Assembly: GCA_963575745.1 (NCBI GenBank)
Contig: CAUYUJ010000357.1
Location: 50,895 to 114,894, forward strand
DNA from: Prorocentrum cordatum
Taxonomy: Eukaryota; Sar; Dinophyceae; Prorocentrales; Prorocentraceae
Direction: 5' to 3'
DNA: 64,000 nt
The translations under genes and the position numbers were made by a program. This document shows, one piece after another, positions 18,970 through 27,985 of this stretch; the first letter of the stretch is position 1, and every line of letters begins with the position of its first letter. The notes under the pieces were generated by a model. The model was not told the origin of the DNA. It did no database searches and was given only the letters and a program-made list of their open reading frames with translations.

Positions 18970-19075
18970 TCCTCCTCCTCCTCCTCCTCCTCCTCCTCCC
19001 GCTTTGCTGCTGGGGCTCAGGGACTGCACCACCGACGCGCCCGGCGGTGGCCTCATCGAATGTGGCCTCAGTTGG

Positions 19076-19452
19076 GCGCAGATCGCAGCTCGAGCGAAGA
19101 ACCCACGGGGCCCGCCTCAGGGGCTCGGGAGCCAACGTTCGTCGATCGAGCAGTGGCGAAGCGTCCTGGCGTGCCTGTAGACCTACCAAATAATGTTCTG
19201 AGGACCGCTTGTGGTCCCCACGAAAAGGTTCTTAGAACACTTCTGGCCGGGACCGTCTTGTTCTGACGCATCGTGTTTACGTTCTAAGAACATTGTTTTT
19301 CTTCTTGGAGCATTCGGGGGTTCTAAGAACATGTCGTGGTGGGCCTATAGGAATGCCGGGACGGTCGGTCCCTGCTCAGAGGGCGCAGCTAGCAGCTCGA
19401 GCGACGAACCACGGGGCACGCCCTGGGGGCACGGGAGGCAACGTTCGTCGAA
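19076..19452. mobile_element. Family D element D1 between ~70-bp direct repeats
   Basis: The 226-bp element (19150-19375) has ends GCAGTGGCGAAGCGTCCTGG and GGGACGGTCGGTCCCTGC and internal TTCTAAGAAC palindromes. It is flanked by diverged direct repeats 19076-19146 and 19383-19452 (GCAGCTCGAGCGA, CCACGGGGC, CAACGTTCGTCGA). Confidence 0.85.
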
Positions 19453-19510
19453 CACCGAAACAGCGCTACAAAACTCTTGAGCGACTGGGTCGCCGATCCG
19501 CTCCCGACCA

Positions 19511-19686
19511 GGAGAAGACACGACGGCATAACCACAAAACTCCTGGCGCGCCGCACGGATTTCTTGGATCCTCGCTGGGAGCCCCCGGGGGCACCTCCGC
19601 CGCCGCCCGTGGCGCGCTCCGCGCGCCAGGCCGAGAAGTCCGCGCGGCGCGCCAAAAGTTTGTGCTCATGCCGTTTTGCCCTCCTC
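19511..19686. mobile_element. Family C foldback, copy C2
   Basis: ACGGCATAACCACAAAACTC and CTGGCGCGCCGCACGGATTT are mirrored by GTCCGCGCGGCGCGCC, AAAAGTTTGTGCTCATGCCG. It abuts family E copy E2. Confidence 0.85.
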
Positions 19687-19694
19687 TGGTTCAG

Positions 19695-19857
19695 GAGGGA
19701 AAGAAACACACAGACACAATTAATCCTCGATTCCCCCGAAGATATGGGAAAATATGGGAAGTGGGCGGGAAGACAAAAATCCAGAACATATAGGAAAATA
19801 TGGTGAATAGTTTCATTTGTGTGTATTTCTTTGTGTCCTGGGGCCCCTTCACTGGTT
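19695..19857. mobile_element. Family E element, copy E2
   Basis: GGGAAAGAAACACACAGACA then CAATTAATCCTCGATTCCCC, GAAAATATGGGAAGTGGG and the right end TTTGTGTGTATTTCTTTGTG with TCCTGGGGCCCCTTC. This intact copy shows what the uninterrupted E3 site looked like. Confidence 0.85.
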
Positions 19858-20049
19858 AGGGGCGGATGGGCGACCCAATCGCCCAATCATCGCCGACAGG
19901 TGCCCCAGAGCCCCTTCTCGCCCGGGGGCGTGCGCTGTCGCTGTCGAGGGGGCTGCGGGCGGGAGACTGGCGCGGGACGGAAGGAGCCGCGACGCTGACG
20001 CCGAGGTGGCGTTCCGTCACGGAGCATGGGGAAGAGGGGGAGCGTAGAT

Positions 20050-20267
20050 CGGCGGCGAGAGAGGGGGGATCAGTGAGAAGGAGAAGGCCTTCTCAGAAGG
20101 CGCGAGGGGTTCTGCGGCGGGACCTCTCAGAAGCCCTCGCACCTTCTGAGAGGCGCTTCTTGTCATCCGGGAAGGATTGGGGAACTTCTCAGAAGGTTGG
20201 GGGTTTTCCGAGCCTTCTGAGAAGGCCCGCCCCTTCTCACTTCCCCCCTCGCTCGCCGCCGAGTAGA
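20050..20267. mobile_element. Family F foldback, copy F3 (model copy)
   Basis: TCGGCGGCGAGAGAGGGGGG and AGTGAGAAGGAGAAGGCC at the left mirror GGCCCGCCCCTTCTCACTTC and CCCCCTCGCTCGCCGCCGA at the right. The interior holds five CCTTCTCAGAAGG-like palindromes. Confidence 0.88.
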
Positions 20268-20297
20268 GAAGACGATGAGAGAGAGAGGGAGTGTGCC

Positions 20298-20362
20298 GAG
20301 GAGGAGGAGGAGGAGGAGGAGGAGGAGGAGGAGGAGGAGGAGGAGGAGGAGGAGGAGGAGGA
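20298..20362. repeat. GGA trinucleotide tract
   Basis: A pure (GAG)n run. Confidence 0.95.
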
Positions 20363-20566
20363 TGGGCGAGTGTAGCAGGGCCTTCCTGAGGATCGCACCC
20401 TTCACCCCCCGCACCCAGGAGCCCCCGGCTCGCAGTGCCAAAATGGCCTGTCAGAGCAGCCAGGAGCTGTCGTGCGTGCCCTGCTGGAGGTAGATCCCTG
20501 GAGAGCTGGAGCGCCGTCCAGTTGCGGCTTGCTTCCAGCCCCCGCGCGCGCCCTCCTGCCATGCGC

Positions 20567-20730
20567 CCGCGCAGGATTCACGAGCACGCCGAACCTTCGG
20601 CAGCTCCTGGCCGAGGTGTCGAAGGCGTTCGACGACCTAGGCCGTGCCCTTGCCTTGCTCCCTGGTCTGCATGCACGGTGTTCTCGCGAGGCCTGCTCGA
20701 ACTTCTCCCGCCTCCACCTTCCCGAGTGCG
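20567..20730 (+). CDS. Candidate exon, product unknown
   Basis: After a possible acceptor CGCCCGCGCAG|G at 20564-20575, the frame reads FTSTPNLRQLLAEVSKAFDD and LGRALALLPGLHARC. Codons end in G or C (AAC CTT CGG CAG CTC CTG GCC GAG GTG TCG AAG GCG TTC GAC GAC). The segment predicts one amphipathic helix. It fades into lower-bias sequence after about 20730. No domain recognised; it may be a single exon or relic. Confidence 0.28.
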
Positions 20731-20971
20731 TTTGCGGTTCAGCCGGCTCGGCTGCGTCGCAGCCAGGTGCGCTCGCTCGGCTCGGTTGGTCAGTTCTTGT
20801 GTCGTTGCTGCGTCGTTGCGGCCTGTTGGTTTCGGCCGGCTACGTTTTCGATGCCTGGTCGGTCGGTTTTCGGTTGTGTTGTCGCCGTGCACCGCCTTGC
20901 TTGCCCCCTTCATGCTGGGAATGCCGTTTCTGGGGCGGCTCGGATTTCTGTTGGTTTTCTCTTAAACAGGG

Positions 20972-21112
20972 CTAGGATCGGGATAAATCGCTCCAGAGCG
21001 TTCTGGAGCGCTCTCAGAGCGTTCCGGAACGCTCTGGAGCGGCCGCGGCGCCCAATGCATCCTCCAAACCCGCCGATTCTCAGAGATTTCGAGTTATCCC
21101 GATCCGATTTTG
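20972..21112. mobile_element. Foldback L1 with nested GAGCGTTCCGGAACGCTC palindrome
   Basis: GGATCGGGATAAATCG on the left faces CGAGTTATCCCGATCC on the right. Inside, CTCCAGAGCGTTCTGGAGCG and AGAGCGTTCCGGAACGCTCT form further hairpins. A related copy is at 55364-55526. Confidence 0.8.
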
Positions 21113-21283
21113 TCCCGATCTTCGCGTCGTTTTCTTCTCCTCCCCGCCCGTCCTCGAGAGTGTCCACCCCCTGCACGGCGCTCCTCCTCCCCCTTCTCAG
21201 CCCCGTCACGCCCGCTCCGCCGGCGCCCCCGGCGCTCCGGCTTCGGGAGGCCACGGATCTGCCACGCGCAGAGGGGGACAGTC

Positions 21284-21655
21284 AGGAGGGGAAAAAACAC
21301 TCAGATTCAATTAATCTCGGGCCGGGCGAAAGGGGGGGATTGGGAAAGGGGGGGTTACGAAATTTGCTGCATGCAGCTGGTTTCGGCCTCACCGAGGGGC
21401 CCCTTCCTCGATACATAGCCGCCTCCGGCGCCCGGAGGCGCCGGGAAAATCAGCTACGTGAGCTGATTCTCAAACCCCCCCTTTGCTATCCCCCCCTTTC
21501 GCCCGACCCGATAATCGGCGACTCCCCGGAAAATACGGGAAAGTATGGGAAGTGGGGGGGAAGAAGACAGAAACCCAGAAAACATGGGAGGATATGGGGA
21601 TTATTTTTATTTGTGTGTATTTACTTGTGTGTCCCAGGGCCCATTCAGACAGGGG
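21284..21655. mobile_element. Family E element, copy E3, interrupted by B2
   Basis: The left part AAAAAACACTCAGATTCAAT ends at 21318. The right part resumes at 21510 with GATAATCGGCGACTCCCC and continues to TTTGTGTGTATTTACTTGTG and CCCAGGGCCC. Intact copies E2, E4 and E5 read ATTAATCNTCGA across the same point. Confidence 0.88.
21319..21509. mobile_element. Family B 191-bp MITE, copy B2
   Basis: Terminal inverted repeats are GGGCCGGGCGAAAGGGGGGG and its partner CCCCCCCTTTCGCCCGACCC. The inner hairpin is CAGCTACGTGAGCTG. Flanks ATTAATCTC and GATAATCGG are consistent with a decayed 9-bp duplication of the host ATTAATCGT. Nine-bp duplications are typical of Mutator-like elements. Length equals B1 exactly. 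Confidence 0.88.
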
Positions 21656-21960
21656 GAGGGGGCAGGCTTCTCAGAAGCACCCATGCTTCTTAGAAGGCGC
21701 GGGCCTTATCTACAGATGTGAGGCCGGCGCCTTTTAAAAAGCAGCCTGATTCTAAGAAGCCCTCCCCCTCCCTCCACCCCCGTGTGCGCGCCGCCAAGCC
21801 ACGCGCAGAGGGGGACAGGGGGAGGGGGAAGGCTTCTTAGAAGCACCCCTGCTTCTTAGAAGGCGCGGGCCTTGTCTGTTGACGTAGGGCCGGCGACTTG
21901 TAAGAAGTAGCCTTCTAAGAAACCGCCCCCCCTCCCGCCTACCCCCTTGTGCGCGCCGCC
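21650..21960. repeat. Tandem pair of GCTTCTNAGAAGC foldbacks
   Basis: GACAGGGGGAGGGGGCAGGC at 21650 and GACAGGGGGAGGGGGAAGGC at about 21816 start two ~160-bp units. Each unit runs through AGAAGCACCC, TGCTTCTTAGAAGGCGCGGG and an inverted TTCTAAGAAG…CCCCCTCCC end. ACGCGCAGAGGGGGACAG precedes each unit and also E3. Confidence 0.85.
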
Positions 21961-21962
21961 GA

Positions 21963-22532
21963 GAGGAGGCGTTGGCGACGCTCGAACGGCTCCAGAAGGC
22001 TGCCGTTGAGGCTCGGAGGCCTGTTGCTCCTGCTCAGCCTGGTGGGGGCGCCCCCGCTGCAGCAGGAACAGGTGACGCAGCAGGATCTGCAGGAGCTGGA
22101 GCCAGTGAGAGCACCCTTGGATGAGTCCGGTTTCCTCGAGGTCGATTTCCAGGACTCCCTCAAGAGCTCCACACAGACATCGGTCGTCTCGAAAAAATCA
22201 GAATGGAGGTTTTTCATAGTGTTCGGCCTCCGGGGGCCCCTGCCGGGCCTCGGGACAGTCAAAAAGCGAATCGGGATGAAAAACTGGTCCAGGGGAAGTT
22301 GTCGAGAGGTCGGGGGCCCGTGTCTCGAAAAAATCGAGACCCCAGATGTCTCGAGGGCATGGGCGCGGATGGGGGCACTGCCACGTCGGTGGCCAAGCCA
22401 ACCGCAGAGCGCATGGCCAAGAACGCCCAGAGGGGACAGCCACGATCATTGCCCTTCGAGTTCGATTGCAAGTTCGACGTGGCCGACTCCTTCCGAGTCG
22501 TTTCGTTCAAGTCCTGCTGGTGCTTGCGCTGA
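21963..22532 (+). pseudogene. Gag-like or coiled-coil gene remnant split by foldback J1
   Basis: Three G/C-ending stretches read in one direction. 21963-22060 gives EEALATLERLQKAAVEARRP, then an Ala/Gly/Pro linker. About 22060-22175, in another frame, gives QEQVTQQDLQELEPVRAPLD and ESGFLEVDFQDSLKSSTQ. 22362-22532 gives GADGGTATSVAKPTAERMAK and FEFDCKFDVADSF, then a TGA. Foldback J1 (22176-22350) lies exactly between the second and third parts. The helix plus low-complexity linker resembles the first protein of dinoflagellate retroelements, but no zinc finger or enzyme motif is present. A host gene fragment is equally possible. Confidence 0.35.
22176..22350. mobile_element. Family J foldback, copy J1
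   Basis: GACATCGGTCGTCTCGAAAA at the left mirrors TCGAGACCCCAGATGTC at the right. The centre is TTCGGCCTCCGGGGGCCCCT. An inverted second copy lies at 31130-31298. Confidence 0.82.
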
Positions 22533-22741
22533 CAGGCTGGGCAGTGTATTTCCGGAGGTGCCGTTCGATTTCCAGGTCAGAGTCGAGGGCAGGATCGTCG
22601 TGTCGGGGATGACTCACCGTGTCCTGGCGGCGGTGTTGCTGACACGCTGGGTCGAACGATTTCCAGAGCGGACGACCAGTTGCTAGGCGTGGTTCCAGCG
22701 CGTTCGCTCGGCCGCGCGCTGTGCTGGGGAGGCCGGGCAGA

Positions 22742-23015
22742 AGTACCGGCCCGCCTCGCGGAGGCGGGCGCGCACGGGCCACCTGGTCTCCGCTCTTGAG
22801 GGGCTTGGGCAGACGGCGCCGACAAGGGCTGGACATGAACGGTGTTTTTCGTTTTCGTGTTGTTTTCGTGTTCCCTCGTTTTGTCTCCACTCCGCCTTCA
22901 TACCGCAAAACGAAATCGAAACGAAAGCGGTCCACGAAGTCGCCAAAACACCGTTTGCGCCCAGCCCTGGTGCCGACCCACCTCGTGGAGGGGGGTATGC
23001 ACGGGTCACTCAGCC
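22742..23015. mobile_element. Foldback P between ~43-bp direct repeats
   Basis: Inverted arms GACAAGGGCTGGACATGAAC, GGTGTTTT (22820-22860) and AAAACACCGTTTGCGCCCAG, CCCTGGTGCCGAC (22944-22977) enclose a TTTTCG-rich interior. Direct repeats GTACCGGCCCGCCTCGCGGA (22742) and GTGCCGACCCACCTCGTGGA (22970), each followed by GCACGGGNCAC, bracket it. The right direct repeat overlaps the end of the arm. Confidence 0.7.
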
Positions 23016-23879
23016 TTTGCTCGAATCCGCATGATGATGTTGGAGTGCCAGACCACACTGCGGGGAACATATCTCGTCAGGGTGTTTGACCTGTTCGTCG
23101 ACAGGGTGATGTCGCGCCTGAGGGGGCAACGGGGGTGCTTTAAGAATGGAGGGCGGGGATTGGTCCGGGACCTTGTAGTGTTGGCCAGGAGCACGGATTC
23201 GTGGCGCCTGGCGGAGAGTGTCTTCGAGTGGTCGGTTAATGACAGAGGAGGGGCCTTTGAGAAACCGCAGGATCTCTGTTGTTACGAAGCGCGAATCACG
23301 AAACCCGTATGATGACGAGTTAGATGGTCTTGTCGGTCAAGGGTTGGTCCGAGAGACAGGGCATGCAAGTTTCCTTGGGACTCGCTCGCAGCACGGGACA
23401 GCCGACCCGAGCTCCTCTGGAACAGCTTCGGCGGTGCAGTCTGCCGTCGCGCCTTCTCTGATCGGGTGTAGTTTCGTCGAGGCATCGTCGAGTTGGGCGG
23501 CCGCTCGGGTCGTCAACGCGGGGTTCCCAGGACGTTTGGTTTCTGCCGCGGGCCTCTCGTCTGCGAGTAGGACGTGGCCGGCCCCGATATTCAGATTTGA
23601 AAACGTGCCAAGGCAGTTCTTTCTCGGCCCGGATCGCCCGCGGGTTCTGCATGCAGATTGAAATTACTTACGCTTCGCGTATCCCCACCAGCTCTTGCGA
23701 AGCATGCCGATAGTCGTGTTTTTCAGGCGTGTGTCCGCTTGGCCCCGCATATCTCCCCTGTTACTCCTTCCTCCCGCCTCCTTGTACATCCTCCTTGTGG
23801 GGGGAGCGGGAGAAGGACGAGGCGGAGGAGGAGGGAGAGAAAGCGCTCCTCGTGGTTTGAGTCGTTTGGGGTTTCTCGT

Positions 23880-24345
23880 CCTGGTGTGAGTCGTTCGGGC
23901 CCTTCTTCCTGGTGTGAGTCGTTCGGGCTCTTCGTGGTGTGAGTCGTTCGGGCTCTTCGTCCTGGTGTGAGTCGTTCGGGCTTCTCGTGGTGTGAGTTGT
24001 TCGGGCCCCTCGTCCTGGTGTGAGTCGTTCGGGCCCCTCCTCCTGGTGTGACTCGTTCGGGCTCCTCGTGGTGTGAGTCGTTCGGGGCCCGCGTCGTGGT
24101 GTGAGTCGTTCGGGCTCCTCGTGGTGTGAGTCGTTCGGGCGCCTCGTCCTGGTGTGAGTCGTTCGGGCTCGTTCGGGCTCCTCGTGGTGTGAGTCGTTCG
24201 GGCCCTCGTCCTCGTCTGGTGTGAGTCGTTCGGGCCCCTCCTTCTGGTGTGAGTCGTTCGGGCTCTCGTGGTGTGAGTCGTTCGGGCCCCTCGTCCTGGT
24301 GTGAGTCGTTCGGGCTCCTCGTGGCGTGAGGCGTTCGGGCACCCC
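23880..24345. repeat. GTGTGAGTCGTTCGGGC array, copy 1
   Basis: About 19 units of GTGTGAGTCGTTCGGGC alternate with CTCCTCGTG (short) and CCCTCGTCCTG (long) spacers. The second copy is at 25160-25570. Confidence 0.95.
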
Positions 24346-24349
24346 GTCC

Positions 24350-24615
24350 CCTTTTGGGGCGTCTTGGGGGCCTCTTGGCGGCCCCAGGGGCTTCTAGGAG
24401 CGTCTTGGGTGCCTTGGGGGAGCCCCCTCGGGCCTCTTGGGAGCCTCTTGGAGGCAGTTTGGGGCGTCTTGGGGGCCTCTTGGCGGCCCCAGGGGCTTCC
24501 AGGAGCGTCTTGGGTGCCTCGGGGGAGCCTCTTGGGGGCCTCTTGGGGCCTCCTGGGGGCCTCTTGGGGCCATCTTGGGGCCTCTTGGTGCCTCCTGGGC
24601 GCTTCTTGGGGCCAT
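24350..24615. repeat. GGGGGCCTCTT array, copy 1
   Basis: Tandem 11-13 bp units of CTTGGGGGCCTCTTGG. An internal duplication of ~115 bp starts GGGGCGTCTTGGGGGCCTCT at 24356 and about 24461. Related arrays lie at 25570-25800, 44465-44610, 48940-49045 and 58440-58940. Confidence 0.95.
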
Positions 24616-25159
24616 CTTGGAGGGAATCGATCACAGAAGAGGGGAGCTTTAATGAGCGCTGGCCCATCAGAAGGGCAAAATGAGGCCAAAACCTTAGTAA
24701 AATCAATGATTTTGCCTTGAAAGAAGAGGGGAGCTTTAAGGAGCGCTGCCCCCTCGGAAGGCCAAAATGGGGTCAACACCGTAGTAACATCAATGATTTT
24801 GACTTCAAAGACGAGGAGAGGGTTTGTTCTGCCTCCCCCCGTCGGGGCCAGAATCCTCGTGAGGGGTGTCGTTCTTTAGCCCTCCCAGGAGTCGAAAAGG
24901 ACTCCCCTGACCACCCGTGAGGCGCCCTCTCCAGGCCCAGGGGGAGGGGGTAGGGGGAGGGGTAAACCCCTCCCCGAAGGGGAAGAAGGGGGGTTGAGAA
25001 CAGAGAGAGCTCCCTAAACCACTCACGCCCAAAGGGCTGGTGGGACTCGTAGTAGTCGTCACAGTAGTTGCATGTTCCTCCTTCCTCCCGCCTCCTTGTA
25101 CATCCTCCTTGTGGGGGGAGCGGGAGAAGGACGAGGCGGAGGAGGAGGGAGAGAAAACG

Positions 25160-25570
25160 TTCCTCGTGATTTGAGTCGTTTGGGGTTTCTCGTCCTGGTG
25201 TGAGTCGTTCGGGCCCTTCTTCCTGGTGTGAGTCGTTCGGGCTCTTCGTGGTGTGAGTCGTTCGGGCTCTTCGTCCTGGTGTGAGTCGTTCGGGCTTCTC
25301 GTGGTGTGAGTTGTTCGGGCCCTCATCCTGGTGTGAGTCGTTCGGGCCCCTCCTCCTGGTGTGACTCGTTCGGGCTCCTCGTGGTGTGAGTCGTTCGGGG
25401 CCCGCGTCGTGGTGTGAGTCGTTCGGGCTCCTCGTGGTGTGAGTCGTTCGGGCGCCTCGTCCTGGTGTGAGTCGTTCGGGCCCCTCCTTGTGGTGTGAGT
25501 CGTTCGGGCTCTTCGTGGTGTGAGTCGTTCGGGCCCCTCGTCCTGGTGTGAGTCGTTCGGGCTCCTCGTG
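25160..25570. repeat. GTGTGAGTCGTTCGGGC array, copy 2
   Basis: Same unit and nearly the same order of spacers as copy 1, with fewer units. Confidence 0.95.
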
Positions 25571-25800
25571 GGGCCTCTTGGGGGCCTCTTGGAGCCTCTT
25601 GGGGGCCTCTTGGGGGCCTCTTGGGGGCCTCTTGGGGGCCTCTTGGGGGCCTCTTGGGGCCTCTTGGGGCCTCTTGGGGGCCTCTTGGGGGCCTCTTGGG
25701 GGCCTCTTGGGGCCTCTTGGGGGCCTCTTGGGGGCCTCTTGGAGGCCTCTTGGGAGCCTCCTTGGGGCCTCGTGGGGCCATCTTGGGGCCTCTTGCGACC
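25570..25800. repeat. GGGGGCCTCTT array, copy 2
   Basis: More homogeneous 12-bp units (GGGGGCCTCTTG) than copy 1, suggesting recent expansion. Confidence 0.95.
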
Positions 25801-26206
25801 TCCTCAGAAGCGCAAATGAGCGCTGCCCCCTGAGAAGGACAAACTGAGCCCAAAACCTTTTGTAAAATCAATGATTTTGCTATGAGCTTTCATGAGCGCT
25901 GCCCCCTCAGAAGGCCAAAATGGGTCCAAAACCGTAGTAAAATCAATGATTTTGGCTTCAAAGAAGAGGAGGTTTTTTTTTCCCCCCCCCCCCGTCGGGG
26001 CCAGAATCCTTGTGAGGGGTGTCGTTTTTTAGCCCTCCCAGGAGTCGAAAAGGACCCCCCTGACCACCCGCGAAGCCCCCTCTCCAGGCCCAGGGGGAGG
26101 GGGTAGGGGGAGGGGTAAACCCCTCCCCGAAGGGGAAGAAGGGGGGTTGAGAACAGAGAGAGCTCCCTAAACCACTCACGCCCAAAGGGCTGGTGGGATT
26201 CCCGCC

Positions 26207-27180
26207 CGACAGGCTCCAGGACAGCGGATGGGTTCAGAAGCCGCGCGCCACCGTCGTCGCTCCAGCCTCCTGCACGCGCGCTGCTTCTGGGGGGCGGGGG
26301 GCCGCGCTCGCCGGAGGCGACCCAACCGACTGCGCCCAGGGCGCGCCCGACAACTGGATCCACGACCGCGCTGGCCAGGGGAGGGGCCAGGAGGCCGATG
26401 AGAACCAGTCCGGGGAGGTATTGGATGTTGCGCGGTGGCTCTGGATTTCGCGCCACGCGTGAAGGGGGCCAGAATGTTCCGCGCGGCGCCGCCGAACCTT
26501 CGCGCGCCAGTCCTCATCCGCTTGGCTGAGACTTCGCGCGCGACCGCGATCCTCCAGAAGGTCCGGTTCAAGGCTTTGCCGATGGGCATGGCAGGGCCCC
26601 GGCGAGGGTCCCACGAATCCTCTTGGAGTTTGGGCCCGGCGGTGCTGGGCATGCTTCCGTGGAATCGACGGCCCAGGAGTGAATCTACTCTTGCCGAGGA
26701 GCTTCTTCTTGAAATCAGCGCTCCCCAGGGGGGCGCGGGCGCGAGGCGCCCGGGGAAGCCGCGGAGCCCGTGATTCGGGAGGGCGCCACTCGGCGTCGCT
26801 CGGGGGAAAACGAGAAGCGCCGGTTCGGTCAGCACCCTGCGGCCTGAACTGTTCGGTTGGTCCTCTCTGCTCGCGGCGCCATAACGCGCTGCGGGGCTGG
26901 CGGGGCATTCGCGGGGGCGGCTGCCATCGACGCGGCGCGCGCTGCCAGCGAGCGCGGCCTCCGCGACGCAGCCGCCCGAGGCCCCCCCCCCCCCGGCCCG
27001 CCGCGACGGCGGCCGCTGGCGATCATCGCCAATCACTTACCAGCGAAGACTGATAGGTTTCTAGTAGGGTCAAGAGAGAGCAGCATGACTCCTCAGGGGG
27101 GTCGGGGCGGGACCCGGGGCGGCTGCCGTCGAAGCCCAAATCGCCTGGGACATCCTCGCAAAATCGCTCTTGGCGCTGCT
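26207..27180. other. GC-rich block, no gene assignable
   Basis: Frames of 75-286 residues are open on both strands (longest minus 26176-27036). CpG-rich composition removes stops, so openness is not evidence. No domain motif is recognised in any frame. Confidence 0.5.
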
Positions 27181-27188
27181 AGAACTGC

Positions 27189-27500
27189 ATTCCCGGCGTA
27201 CATGTTGGATGCCCGGAGCCAATTGTAGGCCTCTTCGTGGTCTTCGAGTTCCCAGAACTCCATTCCTGGGCATGATTTTGAATGCCCGGAGCCAACTGTA
27301 GGCCACTTCGTGCTCTTCGAGTTCCCAGAACTCCATTCCTGGGCATGATTTTGAATGCCCGGAGCCAACTGTAGGCCGCTTCGTGCTCTTCGAGTTTCCA
27401 GAACTCCATTCCTGGGTATGATTTTGAATGCCCGGAGCCAACTGTAGGCCACTTCGTGTTCTTCTAGTTCCCAGAATTCCATTCCTGGGCCAAATTTTGA
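27189..27500. repeat. Exact 73-bp tandem array, ~5 units
   Basis: ATTCCTGGGCATGATTTTGA begins at 27189 (diverged), 27262, 27335, 27408 and 27481. Units carry GCCCGGAGCCAACTGTAGGC and CTTCGAGTTCCCAGAACTCC. The 73-bp period is not a codon multiple. Confidence 0.95.
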
Positions 27501-27845
27501 ATGCTGAGGCAGGCTGATGCCGCGGCCGAGGCAGGCTGAGGCTGAGGCAGGCTGAGGCTGAGGCCGAGGCTGAAGGCAGACTGAGGCTGAGGCTGAAGCA
27601 GACTGAGGCTGAGGCTGAGCTGAAGCTGAGGCTGAGGAGGCTGAGGCTGAGGCAGGCTGATGCTGAGGCAGGCTGAGGCTGAGGGATGCAGGCTGAGGCT
27701 GAGGCAGGCTGAGGCCGAGGCCGACTGAAGGCTGAGGCTGCAGGCCGGGGTTGAGGCTGAGGCAGGCTGAGGCTGCGGCAGGCTGAGGCTGAGGCTGAGG
27801 CAGGCTGAGGCTGAGGCTGTGACTGCGACTGCCGTTGCCGCTGCG
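27500..27845. repeat. GCTGAG/GCAGGCTGAG array
   Basis: Imperfect hexamer and decamer repeats of GCTGAGGCTGAGGCAGGCTG, directly following the 73-bp array. Confidence 0.95.
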
Positions 27846-27939
27846 ACTGTCATCGCGAATGCGACTACGACTGCGAGAACAACAGAATTATGCATCTGGA
27901 TTCTCATCCGGATCTTAAGGGGAATGCTTCCAGATATGC

Positions 27940-27985
27940 CCCTACACATCGCTGTTAGGTTGCTTTGCCGGGATAATTTTGTACG
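27940..27985 (+). repeat. Diverged tail of the satellite-element family
   Basis: CGCTGTTAGGTTGCTTTGCC then GGGATAATTTT resembles the tail at 4636-4675 (ATGGTTGGGTGCTTCGCCGG, GGTAATTTT). This suggests the 73-bp and GCTGAG arrays are the core of a fourth element of the same class. Confidence 0.5.

Larger units (their letters stand above)
23668..26206. mobile_element. Large U element with internal ~1.2-kb tandem duplication
   Basis: Copy 1 (23762-25030) and copy 2 (25072-26206) share CTCCTTCCTCCCGCCTCCTT, the GTGAGTCGTTCGGG array, the GGGGGCCTCTT array, the palindrome AAAATCAATGATTTT, a CCCCGTCGGGGCCAGAATCC block and the end GCCCAAAGGGCTGGTGGGA. The left boundary CGTATCCCCACCAGC at 23678-23692 is the inverse of that end, giving 12-bp inverted termini. 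Long frames on both strands are repeat-derived. Confidence 0.8.

Noticed and set aside
23664-24779. 371-residue minus-strand protein
   Set aside because: It is entirely the translation of the two tandem arrays and is open on the other strand too.
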